Below are positions 8,411-19,266 of a DNA stretch of 64,000 nt, piece by piece. Every line of letters starts with the position of its first letter. The stretch's first letter is position 1. Source of the DNA: Tausonia pullulans (lineage: Eukaryota > Basidiomycota > Tremellomycetes > Cystofilobasidiales > Mrakiaceae); NCBI GenBank assembly GCA_951802195.1, contig OX637623.1:1302001-1366000 (forward strand), written 5' to 3'. The notes under the pieces were generated by a model. The model saw only the letters and a program-made list of their open reading frames with translations. It made no database searches and was not told the DNA's origin. A program made the position numbers and the translations under genes.

Positions 8411-11400
8411 ATGTCGTCGCCATTCGCCACCGAGAAGCACCTCCGACTCTTCAAGCTCGACAAGCTCGATGGATCCAACTACCCCACCTGGTCCATCCGC
8501 ATGCAGATCGCGCTCTCGGAGTGCAAGTGCAAGTCCCTCGTCTTGGGCACAGAGACGAGGCCAGTCGCCACTGCAGAAGACGCAGCAGGCTCCCTCGCCG
8601 CCTCGACATGGGACGAGAGGAACGAGTTCGCTCTCCACCGCATCCAGATGGCAGTCTCGGACGGGAACCTCCTGCGGATCGCCGCGTGCGAGACAGCAAA
8701 TGAGGCATGGGATATCCTCAAGACTAGCCACAAGGTCGAAGGCACGGCAGGGAAGCTCATCGTGCAGAAGAAGCTGAGGGACCTGCGGATGGACGAAGGC
8801 TCGTCAGCGCAGGCCTACATCGAGGAGTTCGAGACCCTAGTCGCAGAGGCAGAGTCTCTCAACATGGACGTCATCAAGAACCCCGAACAGCTCGCCCTCC
8901 AGTTCCTCTCTGGCCTTCCCCCATCCCTCGAGACGTTCGCAGACGTCGTCTCCCTCCAGTACCAGGAATCCGAGAAGGTGCTCACACCGAAGCTCGTCAC
9001 CACCTCGCTCCTCTCCCACATCCGCACCAAGTCCTCTCGATCTGGCGGCAGTCACTCCACCGAGGACTCGGCCCTCAAGGTCGACAAGGCGACGGCAGTC
9101 TGCCACGCGTGCGGGAAGAAGGGGCACTTCAAGGCAGAGTGCTACAGCATGGTTGGCAAGCCGAAGGATCACCAAGGGAAGGGAGGCAGAAGGGATAGGA
9201 GGAGGGAACACGGGAGAAGGAAGGAGGAGGGAGGAAGGAATGCCAGCAAGGCATCCAGCGACGCTTGGAACGCTTCGGACGCCTGGGGACTCTTGGCCGG
9301 CGAGCCATTGCCCCAGCACCGGACGAACGGAGCAAGAGCCGGACTCATCCAGTCGGCCCACTCTGTCGCCACCAACACCAACAAGACGCCGTGGATCGCA
9401 GACACCGGTTGCAGCAACCACATCACCAGCAACCGCGCGGATCTCGTCGACTTTGAGCCCTTCGTCACTGCCATCAGGGTAGCAGACAAACAGACGGTCA
9501 ACACCGTCGGCAGGGGCCACATGCACGTCACCGCCAGAATCAACGGCAACGAGCTCGCCTACCGGATCTCCAACGTCTACTACATCCCCCACTTTGCCAA
9601 CCTGCTCTCCGTCGGCCAGCTCACCAAGCGTGGCGCCGAGGTCGTCTTCAGGGGGGACCACTGTGAGTTCAGGAAGGGTGGGAAGACGTTCATGAAGGGA
9701 GTCAGCTGGGGAAGGAATCTCTGGAAGCTCGACATCCACACCGCAGGACGCGCCGCAGGACGCACCAAGATGGGCGACACTGCAGCATACAAGCTCGACG
9801 AGAAGGAGCAGGTCGCGATCCTCCACCGTAGACTCGGCCACGCCTCGCCGACGGCCATGAAACGCCTGGCCAAGGACCACCTTCTGCCCGACGTCAGCGA
9901 GGACGAAATCCAGCAGTTTGCCAAACAAGTCTGCGTACCTTGTCTCCAAGGGAAGCAGCACCGGTCTCCCTTCCCGACCTCCACCACCAAGGCCAAGCAG
10001 GTCCTCGACCTCGTCCACTCTGACCTCCAAGGACCCATGCCAGTCCCCTCCCACCAGAACAGGTCGTACATGATGACCATCTGGGACGATGCCACCCAGT
10101 ACCACTGGTCCTTCGCCCTCGAGAGGAAGTCGGAGGCGTACCAGACGTTTGTGGACTGGAGCAAGAGGGTGGAGAAGGCGACAGGGAGGTCAGTCAAGAC
10201 ACTGAGGACTGACAACGGAGGAGAGTACAAGTCAAAGGCATTCCAGACGTACCTCCGCCAACACGGCATCCTCCACCAGACGACCATCCCCAACACCCCC
10301 GAGCAGAACGGCAAGGCCGAGCGGGGGAATCGGACGATCGAGGAGAAGATCACCTGCCTCCTGCATGACTCCGACACCCTCGTCAACCGGGGATCGTACT
10401 GGGCCGAGGCGATGAACTGTGCGACGTACCTCATCAACCGCACTCCCACGTCGACCCTCGACGGCAAGACCCCCTACGAGGCACTCCACGGTGAGAAGCC
10501 TCCGCTTGCACACCTCCGCATATTCGGATCGATCGCGTACGCCCACGACAGAACGCACAAGAAGCATCAGTCCAAGACGATCAAGTGCATCTTCCTCGGG
10601 TACGGGGAGGACGAGGGCAAGAAGGCGTATCGGCTCCAGGTCTATGGAGACCCGAACAGGAGGATCCTCTTCTCCCGCAACGTCACGTTTGACGAGAGAT
10701 CGAACGGGCCCGGGGAGGCAGAGCTGCCGCTGGCAGTTGTCGACGACAAGGGGGAGGACAAGCGGGAAGGCGAGAAGACAGGAGGAGATGACAAGATGCC
10801 ACAGGAGCACAACTCGCAGAAGCACTACTCACAGGAGGAGCAGGAGCACGAAGCTCCCTCCGACATGGCACCGGCGCCAGCGGAACCGAGGCAGCGGCAA
10901 CAAGATGTCGCACCTCCAGCGTCCAGTGGGAGGCCGCAGCGCAGCAGGCAGCCACCTGCAGAGTATTGGAAACTCCCCCAGCATCAAGCATCATCCCATC
11001 ACACCGTCGAGGACCAGCCCTCTACCTACGAGGAGTTTGCAGGGTACGTGCCTCTTGCCAAGCCGTATCACCACCCTCCACGACCTCTCCCCACTCTCCC
11101 TCCACCGACAGTCCCCAAGACCTTCCACGACGCGCTCGAGAGCCCTCACGCCGAGTACTGGAAGGCAGCCATGGACGACGAGATGGAGTCGATGGAATCG
11201 AACGGAGTCTGGGAGCTCGTCGACGCGCCGCCGGACAGGAAGTCGGTGGGCGGCAGATGGGTCTACGCGCTGAAGAAGGACAACGACGGCCAGGTCGTCA
11301 AGTTCAAGGCCAGATGGGTAGCCAAGGGATACTCACAGAGGGAGGGCATTGACTACGAGGAGACGTACGCACCCGTCTCCCGCATGAACACCCTCCGCAT

Positions 11401-12835
11401 CTTCTTCGCCATCGCCGCCACCGACGATCTCGACCTCCTCCAGGGCGACTTCAAGACTGCGTTCCTCACCGCACCCCTCGTCGAGACGGTCTACATGGAC
11501 CAGCCGGAAGGGTACGAGATGAAGGGGGAGAGGAGCGGGCAGAAGCTCGTCGCTCACCTCCTCAAGGCTCTCTACGGCCTCAAGCAAGCCTCTCTCGCCT
11601 TCTACCTCCGGTCCAGCAGGTTCTTCGACACCATCGATCTCCACCACATCGAGGCAGACCACTGCCTGTACGTCGGGTGGAAGGACGGTCGACGGCGCCT
11701 CCTTGTGCAGTACGTGGATGACTTTGCGATTGCTGGGAGCAGGGATGATATCGAGGAGATCATGGAGGCGATCAAGGAGGAGTTCGTCATCGACGAACGA
11801 GGACAGCTGGACGGAGGGATGATGCTAGGGATGGAGGTCAAGCGGGACAGAGTCAGGAAGACCATCACGCTGACCCAGCGACGCTACGCGGACGATGTCC
11901 TCGAGCGGTTCGGTCTCAGCATCGCCAAGCCAGCACGGACGCCCATGGACGAGCACAAGCAGCTTGCCATCAGCGAGGGGTCCACGTCCGAGGACATGCG
12001 GGGAGCAGATCAGTCAATGTACCTCCAAGCAGTCGGCTCCCTCATGTACCTCATGGTCTGTACACGTCCAGACCTGGCCTATTCAGTGGGAGTCGTCAGC
12101 CGGTTCAGCCACGACCCCAAGGCCATCCATTGGGCAGCCATCAAGCGCATCCTGCGCTATGTCGCTCGCACCCGCTCCCACGGACTCACGCTGGGAGGAC
12201 ATCCCGACTCGCCGCTCGTCGAGGTTTGGACCGACTCGGACTACGCAGGCGACCACGAAACACGCCGCTCCACGACTGGATTCGCCATCAAGGTCTATGG
12301 CAGCACCGTCGTATGGGTCAGTCGCAGGCAGAAGGCAATCAGCAGGTCCTCGCACGAGTCAGAGTACGTCGCTTTGTCTCAGGCCTGTCAAAACGTTGTC
12401 TGGGTCTCCAAGCTCCTGCAGCAGATCGGATACATCGTCGACGACCCGATCCCCGTCCACGTCGACAACCAAGGGGCGATCGAGACGACGAAGAACGGCA
12501 ACCACTCGGAACGGACAAAGCACATCGATGTCGCGTACAAGTATGGACGCGAACTCCACCAGTCAGGCACCATCTCGCTCCGCTACTGCCCGACGGACTC
12601 GATGCTCGCAGACATTCTCACCAAGCCTTTGAGCTGGGAGAAGCTGGAGAGATTCAGAGGTGGACTTGGGGTTGGGCCAGGCAGTGCGCAGGAAGGGCTC
12701 GACGCTGCGCTCGTCACGGCGAGTGGGAGTGTTGAAGATTGTGGCTGTGGTGGCTGTGGAGGCTGTGGAGGCTGTGGAGGCTGTGGAGGCTGTGGTGGCT
12801 GTGGTGGCTGTGGTGACTGTGTGGTGGCGCCGTGA
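8411..12835 (+). CDS. Copia-1 Gag-Pol polyprotein
   Basis: The frame is 1474 residues. Rough positions: UBN2-like Gag 10-220, zinc knuckle CHACGKKGHFKAEC near 231, aspartic protease DTGCSNH near 329, pre-integrase H-H-C-C (HRRLGHAS) near 470, integrase core 533-660 with LRTDNGGEY and PEQNGKAERGN, reverse transcriptase with YVDD near 1100, and RNase H starting WTDSDYAG near 1273. The start at 8411 sits about 40 bases after the LTR. The stop lies inside the 3' LTR, so the last 35 or so residues are a Cys-Gly repeat encoded by the LTR minisatellite. It looks intact. Confidence 0.93.
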   Translation: MSSPFATEKHLRLFKLDKLDGSNYPTWSIRMQIALSECKCKSLVLGTETRPVATAEDAAGSLAASTWDERNEFALHRIQMAVSDGNLLRIAACETANEAWDILKTSHKVEGTAGKLIVQKKLRDLRMDEGSSAQAYIEEFETLVAEAESLNMDVIKNPEQLALQFLSGLPPSLETFADVVSLQYQESEKVLTPKLVTTSLLSHIRTKSSRSGGSHSTEDSALKVDKATAVCHACGKKGHFKAECYSMVGKPKDHQGKGGRRDRRREHGRRKEEGGRNASKASSDAWNASDAWGLLAGEPLPQHRTNGARAGLIQSAHSVATNTNKTPWIADTGCSNHITSNRADLVDFEPFVTAIRVADKQTVNTVGRGHMHVTARINGNELAYRISNVYYIPHFANLLSVGQLTKRGAEVVFRGDHCEFRKGGKTFMKGVSWGRNLWKLDIHTAGRAAGRTKMGDTAAYKLDEKEQVAILHRRLGHASPTAMKRLAKDHLLPDVSEDEIQQFAKQVCVPCLQGKQHRSPFPTSTTKAKQVLDLVHSDLQGPMPVPSHQNRSYMMTIWDDATQYHWSFALERKSEAYQTFVDWSKRVEKATGRSVKTLRTDNGGEYKSKAFQTYLRQHGILHQTTIPNTPEQNGKAERGNRTIEEKITCLLHDSDTLVNRGSYWAEAMNCATYLINRTPTSTLDGKTPYEALHGEKPPLAHLRIFGSIAYAHDRTHKKHQSKTIKCIFLGYGEDEGKKAYRLQVYGDPNRRILFSRNVTFDERSNGPGEAELPLAVVDDKGEDKREGEKTGGDDKMPQEHNSQKHYSQEEQEHEAPSDMAPAPAEPRQRQQDVAPPASSGRPQRSRQPPAEYWKLPQHQASSHHTVEDQPSTYEEFAGYVPLAKPYHHPPRPLPTLPPPTVPKTFHDALESPHAEYWKAAMDDEMESMESNGVWELVDAPPDRKSVGGRWVYALKKDNDGQVVKFKARWVAKGYSQREGIDYEETYAPVSRMNTLRIFFAIAATDDLDLLQGDFKTAFLTAPLVETVYMDQPEGYEMKGERSGQKLVAHLLKALYGLKQASLAFYLRSSRFFDTIDLHHIEADHCLYVGWKDGRRRLLVQYVDDFAIAGSRDDIEEIMEAIKEEFVIDERGQLDGGMMLGMEVKRDRVRKTITLTQRRYADDVLERFGLSIAKPARTPMDEHKQLAISEGSTSEDMRGADQSMYLQAVGSLMYLMVCTRPDLAYSVGVVSRFSHDPKAIHWAAIKRILRYVARTRSHGLTLGGHPDSPLVEVWTDSDYAGDHETRRSTTGFAIKVYGSTVVWVSRRQKAISRSSHESEYVALSQACQNVVWVSKLLQQIGYIVDDPIPVHVDNQGAIETTKNGNHSERTKHIDVAYKYGRELHQSGTISLRYCPTDSMLADILTKPLSWEKLERFRGGLGVGPGSAQEGLDAALVTASGSVEDCGCGGCGGCGGCGGCGGCGGCGGCGDCVVAP

Positions 12836-13073
12836 GAGCGCTGCGCGGAGTGCCAAAGCTGCGGAGTGCCGCGCACAGCTTTTGAATATTCCTTGTCGCA
12901 TAGCTACACTATTTAAGCTCACTTCTTCTCTCCTGGCAGTGGACCTTCACTTGTTCTGAAGGTTCTCTACCAGGTTCGTACCTTTCGTAGCCACTGCCTA
13001 TCTTCACTTGTTCTGAAGGTTCTCTACCAGACCCTCTCTCGTTGGCAGGCTAATCGCAACACTAATCGCAACA
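12730..13073 (+). repeat. Copia-1 3' LTR (344-bp type)
   Basis: It appears identical to 8026-8369. The polyprotein frame continues into its first about 105 bases. Confidence 0.93.
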
Positions 13074-13078
13074 GCAAC

Positions 13079-13342
13079 GATGTCCTCCTCTCGGCCCCCG
13101 TCCGCGACGGCCTCTACATCGTCGATGGCTCCATGCTCCCGCCCGGTGCACCCTCCTCCCCAGCCGCTCTTCCCGTCGTCTCGACGGTCCCAGCTGATTC
13201 AGACCTCGTCGCTGTTTGGCACGACAGGCTGGGACACCTAAACGTCCAAGCTCTGGCAAAGCTGGCACGTGATGGAAAGCTGGGGAAGGGTGTTTCGTTT
13301 ACAAGGTCGGCACTTGATGCTCATGAGTGCTCGAGCTGTATT
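13079..13342 (+). pseudogene. Copia-2 fragment continuing after the nested Copia-1 (unit 1)
   Basis: This is the stretch after protease, up to the pre-integrase region (HDRLGHLN motif). It matches 15850-16118 of unit 2. It ends in GTATT, next to a reversed Copia-1 LTR. Confidence 0.85.
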
Positions 13343-13707
13343 TGTTGCGATTAGCCTGCCAACGAGAGAGGGTCTGGTAGAGGACCTTCAGAACAAGTGT
13401 GTCCATAGGCAGTGGCTACGAAAGGTACGAACCTGGTAGAGGACCTTCAGAACAAGTGAAGGTCGACTGCCAGGGGAGAAAATGTGGGCTTAAATGGTTT
13501 AGCTATGTGGCGGTGAAAAGGGGGGCGTGTCTGTCACTTCGCGGGTCCGATGCCTCACGGGTCCGGCGCCCCGAGCGGCGCTCTCACGGCTCCACCATAC
13601 AGCCACCACTACAGCCACCACCACAGCCACCACCACAATGTTCAACGCTCCCCGGGTCCGGCGCCCCGCGCGGCGCTCTCACGGCGCCACCACCACAATT
13701 CCCAACA
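13343..13707 (-). repeat. Copia-1 LTR, reversed (end of unit 1)
   Basis: A 365-bp long-type Copia-1 LTR. Its left neighbour is GTATT; its right neighbour is the Copia-1 pol fragment of unit 2 rather than the second half of Copia-2. It is a solo LTR caught in the repeat. Confidence 0.88.
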
Positions 13708-14764
13708 GTATCACCACCCTCCACGACCTCTCCCCACTCTCCCTCCACCGACAGTCCCCAAGACCTTCCACGACGCGCTCGAGAGCCCTCATGCCGAGTA
13801 CTGGAAGGCAGCCATGGACGACGAGATGGAGTCGATGGAATCGAACGGAGTCTGGGAGCTCGTCGACGCCCCGCCGGACAGGAAGTCGGTGGGCGGCAGA
13901 TGGGTCTACGCGCTGAAGAAGGACAACGACGGCCAGGTCGTCAAGTTCAAGGCCAGATGGCTAGCCAAGGGATACTCACAGAGGGAGGGCATCGACTACG
14001 AGGAGACGTACGCCCCCGTCTCCCGCATGAACACCCTCCGCATCTTCTTCGCCATCGCCGCCACCGACGATCTCGACCTCCTCCAGGGCGACTTCAAGAC
14101 TGCGTTCCTCACCGCACCCCTCGTCGAGACGGTCTACATGGACCAGCCGGAAGGGTACGAGATGAAGGGAGAGAAGAGCGGACAGAAGCTCGTCGCTCAC
14201 CTCCTCAAGGCCTACGGCCTCAAGCAAGCCTCTCTCGCCTTCTACCTCCGGTCCAGCAAGTTCTTCGACACCATCGATCTCCACCACATCGAGGCAGACC
14301 ACTGCCTGTACGTCGGGTGGAAGGACGGCCGACGGCGCCTCCTTGTGCAGTACGTGGATGACTGTGCGATTGCTGGGAGCAAGGACGATATCGAGGAGAT
14401 CATGGAGGCGATCAAGGAGGAGTTCGTCATTGACGAACGAGGACAGCTGGACGGAGGGATGATGGTAGGGATGGAGGTCAAGCGGGACAGAGTCAGGAAG
14501 ACTATCACGCTGACCCAGCGACGCTACGCGGACGATGTCCTCGAGCGGTTCGGTCTCAGCATCGCCAAGCCAGCACGGACGCCCATGGACGAGCACAAGC
14601 AGCTTGCCATCAACGAGGGGTCCACGTCCGAGGACATGCGGGGAGCAGATAGGTCGATGTACCTCCAAGCAGTCGGCTCCCTCATGTACCTCATGGTCTG
14701 TACACGTCCAGACCTGGCCTATTCAGTGGGAGTCGTCAGCCGGTTCAGCCACGACCCCAAGGCC
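13708..14764 (+). pseudogene. Copia-1 pol fragment, tandem unit 2
   Basis: Near-identical repeat of 5879-6935, with reverse-transcriptase coding sequence only. Confidence 0.88.
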
Positions 14765-16118
14765 CGAGAGCAGGCGGTTCCTACTCCTATATGAGCCTCA
14801 TACCCTTTTTTATATAGCTTGACTCTGCCGCGCGACGTTCGAGTCCGACGCACGATCCCTCGCGCGTCCCCCTACCTCTCTTTTCCTTTTCCCCCTCGAG
14901 TTGCCCTCCATCCTCTACCAGCCTTTCTTCCGTACCTTTTGTCCGCCCCGGCCGACTAACGGTCCTACCCTTGGCTGGTCTTCTGCTCTTCCGTATAGGT
15001 GCGCTCGATGCGAATGATCCTCTACCAGCCTTTCTTCCGTACCTTTTGTCCGCCCCGGCCGACTAACGGTCCTACCCTTGGCTGGTCTTCTGCTCTTCCG
15101 TATAGGTCGAGCTTCTCGGGTTATGAGCCACCCGCCCTACGCCAAGCCTTCGGTCCCCGTACCCATTCTTACGGGGACAACCAACTATACCTTATGGCGT
15201 AACGCCATCAGTACGGCCCTCCTTGTCGGCCAGGTCGCGCGTCACGCCTCTGGCACTCGCCCTCGTCCCGCCGCCCCGGCCGCGGACGACGTTAACGCCG
15301 CCGCTATCCTCCGCGACATCCGCGAATGGGAGAACGCCGATGATAAGGCGCTTGGGATCATCCTTCAGTCCCTCAGCCCCTCTGTTTCCTTGGCAACCAA
15401 CAAGGCCAACCCCTTCGCCGTCCGCACGTCTGCCTCCGTCTTGGCCTGGATCACTGCTACATACGGCAACCCGGGGTCTGTGGGCACAGTCACAGCCCTC
15501 TCCACCGTTTTCGCCGATGCCCTCCATGCGGCTGCGCTTCACGCATCCATTGCCGGCGATGCCCTCGTCCTCGACTCTGGTGCGACCGACCACATGGTTG
15601 ACAATCGCTCTATTCTCCGCCACATCCGGCCCCGCTTAGGCCCTGGAGTTCGTGTCGGCGGCGGTGTCATCCTCCCATCTTCCGAGAAAGGAGACCTCAC
15701 CATCGACACCGCCCGCGGCCCATTCCTCCTCACGGATACCATCTACGTCCCCGGCCTCGGTGTCAACCTGCTCTCGATTCGCCGCCTCCAGGCCTCTGGC
15801 CTCCGCGTCGAGTTCGCCCCGGACAGCAACACTGCCATTGTCACCCGCGGCAACGATGTCCTCCTCTCGGCCCCCGTCCGCGACGGCCTCTACATCGTCG
15901 ATGGCTCCATGCTCCCGCCCGGTGCACCCTCCTCCCCAGCCGCTCTTCCCGTCGTCTCGACGGTCCCAGCTGATTCAGACCTCGTCGCTGTTTGGCACGA
16001 CAGGCTGGGACACCTAAACGTCCAAGCTCTGGCAAAGCTGGCACGTGATGGAAAGCTGGGGAAGGGTGTTTCGTTTACAAGGTCGGCACTTGATGCTCAT
16101 GAGTGCTCGAGCTGTATT
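14765..16118 (+). mobile_element. Copia-2 5' part, tandem unit 2
   Basis: LTR 14765-15118, then gag/protease from 15123 to 16118, uninterrupted here. Protease (DSGATDHM) and the pre-integrase motif (WHDRLGHLN) are visible. The remainder of pol is missing because the unit ends at a reversed Copia-1 LTR. It is broken. Confidence 0.88.
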
Positions 16119-16484
16119 TGTTGCGATTAGCCTGCCAACGAGAGAGGGTCTGGTAGAGAACCTTCAGAACAAGTGATATCCATAGGCAGTGGCTACGAAA
16201 GGTACGAACCTGGTAGAGGACCTTCAGAACAAGTGAAGGTCGACTGCCAGGGGAGAAAATGTGGGCTTAAATGGTTTAGCTATGTGGCGGTGAAAAGGGG
16301 GGCGTGTCTGTCACTTCGCGGGTCCGATGCCTCACGGGTCCGGCGCCCCGAGCGGCGCTCTCACGGCTCCACCATACAGCCACCACTACAGCCACCACCA
16401 CAGCCACCACCACAATGTTCAACGCTCCCCGGGTCCGGCGCCCCGCGCGGCGCTCTCACGGCGCCACCACCACAATTCCCAACA
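16119..16484 (-). repeat. Copia-1 LTR, reversed (end of unit 2)
   Basis: A 366-bp LTR, preceded by GTATT at 16114-16118 and followed at 16485 by the third copy of the Copia-1 pol fragment. Confidence 0.88.
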
Positions 16485-17541
16485 GTATCACCACCCTCCA
16501 CGACCTCTCCCCACTCTCCCTCCACCGACAGTCCCCAAGACCTTCCACGACGCGCTCGAGAGCCCTCATGCCGAGTACTGGAAGGCAGCCATGGACGACG
16601 AGATGGAGTCGATGGAATCGAACGGAGTCTGGGAGCTCGTCGACGCCCCGCCGGACAGGAAGTCGGTGGGCGGCAGATGGGTCTACGCGCTGAAGAAGGA
16701 CAACGACGGCCAGGTCGTCAAGTTCAAGGCCAGATGGCTAGCCAAGGGATACTCACAGAGGGAGGGCATCGACTACGAGGAGACGTACGCCCCCGTCTCC
16801 CGCATGAACACCCTCCGCATCTTCTTCGCCATCGCCGCCACCGACGATCTCGACCTCCTCCAGGGCGACTTCAAGACTGCGTTCCTCACCGCACCCCTCG
16901 TCGAGACGGTCTACATGGACCAGCCGGAAGGGTACGAGATGAAGGGAGAGAAGAGCGGACAGAAGCTCGTCGCTCACCTCCTCAAGGCCTACGGCCTCAA
17001 GCAAGCCTCTCTCGCCTTCTACCTCCGGTCCAGCAAGTTCTTCGACACCATCGATCTCCACCACATCGAGGCAGACCACTGCCTGTACGTCGGGTGGAAG
17101 GACGGCCGACGGCGCCTCCTTGTGCAGTACGTGGATGACTGTGCGATTGCTGGGAGCAAGGACGATATCGAGGAGATCATGGAGGCGATCAAGGAGGAGT
17201 TCGTCATTGACGAACGAGGACAGCTGGACGGAGGGATGATGGTAGGGATGGAGGTCAAGCGGGACAGAGTCAGGAAGACTATCACGCTGACCCAGCGACG
17301 CTACGCGGACGATGTCCTCGAGCGGTTCGGTCTCAGCATCGCCAAGCCAGCACGGACGCCCATGGACGAGCACAAGCAGCTTGCCATCAACGAGGGGTCC
17401 ACGTCCGAGGACATGCGGGGAGCAGATAGGTCGATGTACCTCCAAGCAGTCGGCTCCCTCATGTACCTCATGGTCTGTACACGTCCAGACCTGGCCTATT
17501 CAGTGGGAGTCGTCAGCCGGTTCAGCCACGACCCCAAGGCC
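16485..17541 (+). pseudogene. Copia-1 copy 3, pol part left of the Copia-2 insertion (tandem unit 3)
   Basis: The reverse-transcriptase part of a Copia-1 copy whose continuation lies at 22335-23158, on the far side of the inserted Copia-2. Its 5' half is absent; the left end is the rearrangement junction. Confidence 0.87.
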
Positions 17542-18895
17542 CGAGAGCAGGCGGTTCCTACTCCTATATGAGCCTCATACCCTTTTTTATATAGCTTGAC
17601 TCTGCCGCGCGACGTTCGAGTCCGACGCACGATCCCTCGCGCGTCCCCCTACCTCTCTTTTCCTTTTCCCCCTCGAGTTGCCCTCCATCCTCTACCAGCC
17701 TTTCTTCCGTACCTTTTGTCCGCCCCGGCCGACTAACGGTCCTACCCTTGGCTGGTCTTCTGCTCTTCCGTATAGGTGCGCTCGATGCGAATGATCCTCT
17801 ACCAGCCTTTCTTCCGTACCTTTTGTCCGCCCCGGCCGACTAACGGTCCTACCCTTGGCTGGTCTTCTGCTCTTCCGTATAGGTCGAGCTTCTCGGGTTA
17901 TGAGCCACCCGCCCTACGCCAAGCCTTCGGTCCCCGTACCCATTCTTACGGGGACAACCAACTATACCTTATGGCGTAACGCCATCAGTACGGCCCTCCT
18001 TGTCGGCCAGGTCGCGCGTCACGCCTCTGGCACTCGCCCTCGTCCCGCCGCCCCGGCCGCGGACGACGTTAACGCCGCCGCTATCCTCCGCGACATCCGC
18101 GAATGGGAGAACGCCGATGATAAGGCGCTTGGGATCATCCTTCAGTCCCTCAGCCCCTCTGTTTCCTTGGCAACCAACAAGGCCAACCCCTTCGCCGTCC
18201 GCACGTCTGCCTCCGTCTTGGCCTGGATCACTGCTACATACGGCAACCCGGGGTCTGTGGGCACAGTCACAGCCCTCTCCACCGTTTTCGCCGATGCCCT
18301 CCATGCGGCTGCGCTTCACGCATCCATTGCCGGCGATGCCCTCGTCCTCGACTCTGGTGCGACCGACCACATGGTTGACAATCGCTCTATTCTCCGCCAC
18401 ATCCGGCCCCGCTTAGGCCCTGGAGTTCGTGTCGGCGGCGGTGTCATCCTCCCATCTTCCGAGAAAGGAGACCTCACCATCGACACCGCCCGCGGCCCAT
18501 TCCTCCTCACGGATACCATCTACGTCCCCGGCCTCGGTGTCAACCTGCTCTCGATTCGCCGCCTCCAGGCCTCTGGCCTCCGCGTCGAGTTCGCCCCGGA
18601 CAGCAACACTGCCATTGTCACCCGCGGCAACGATGTCCTCCTCTCGGCCCCCGTCCGCGACGGCCTCTACATCGTCGATGGCTCCATGCTCCCGCCCGGT
18701 GCACCCTCCTCCCCAGCCGCTCTTCCCGTCGTCTCGACGGTCCCAGCTGATTCAGACCTCGTCGCTGTTTGGCACGACAGGCTGGGACACCTAAACGTCC
18801 AAGCTCTGGCAAAGCTGGCACGTGATGGAAAGCTGGGGAAGGGTGTTTCGTTTACAAGGTCGGCACTTGATGCTCATGAGTGCTCGAGCTGTATT

Positions 18896-19261
18896 TGTTG
18901 CGATTAGCCTGCCAACGAGAGAGGGTCTGGTAGAGAACCTTCAGAACAAGTGATATCCATAGGCAGTGGCTACGAAAGGTACGAACCTGGTAGAGGACCT
19001 TCAGAACAAGTGAAGGTCGACTGCCAGGGGAGAAAATGTGGGCTTAAATGGTTTAGCTATGTGGCGGTGAAAAGGGGGGCGTGTCTGTCACTTCGCGGGT
19101 CCGATGCCTCACGGGTCCGGCGCCCCGAGCGGCGCTCTCACGGCTCCACCATACAGCCACCACTACAGCCACCACCACAGCCACCACCACAATGTTCAAC
19201 GCTCCCCGGGTCCGGCGCCCCGCGCGGCGCTCTCACGGCGCCACCACCACAATTCCCAACA
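18896..19261 (-). repeat. Solo Copia-1 LTR inside Copia-2, with target duplication
   Basis: A 366-bp reversed LTR flanked by GTATT on both sides (18891-18895 and 19262-19266). This is the ancestral arrangement: Copia-2 coding sequence resumes on the right, unlike in units 1 and 2. Confidence 0.92.
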
Positions 19262-19266
19262 GTATT

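Larger units (their letters stand above)
8026..13073 (+). mobile_element. Copia-1 copy 2: looks whole, 5048 bp, LTRs apparently identical
   Basis: This is a Ty1/Copia element with 344-bp LTRs at 8026-8369 and 12730-13073 that look identical by eye, flanked by the 5-bp duplication GCAAC (8021-8025 and 13074-13078). A priming-site candidate follows the 5' LTR and a purine-rich GAGTGGGAG precedes the 3' LTR. One long frame (8411-12835) carries all expected domains in Copia order: Gag, protease, integrase, reverse transcriptase, RNase H. No break is seen. Identical LTRs and a perfect target duplication mean a very recent insertion. It occurs only in tandem unit 1, so it most likely inserted after the triplication. 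Confidence 0.95.
5879..19261. repeat. Tandem array: three copies of a 2777-bp composite retrotransposon segment
   Basis: Each unit holds, left to right, a Copia-1 pol fragment (about 1057 bp, plus strand), a Copia-2 5' LTR (354 bp), the Copia-2 gag/protease region (about 1 kb) and a reversed Copia-1 LTR (about 366 bp). Units are 5879-13707 (enlarged by a whole Copia-1 insertion of 5048 bp plus a 5-bp duplication), 13708-16484 and 16485-19261. The offset between the second and third unit is exactly 2777 bp, and the sequences look almost identical. The junction between units reads CCCAACA followed by GTATCACC. Confidence 0.9.
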
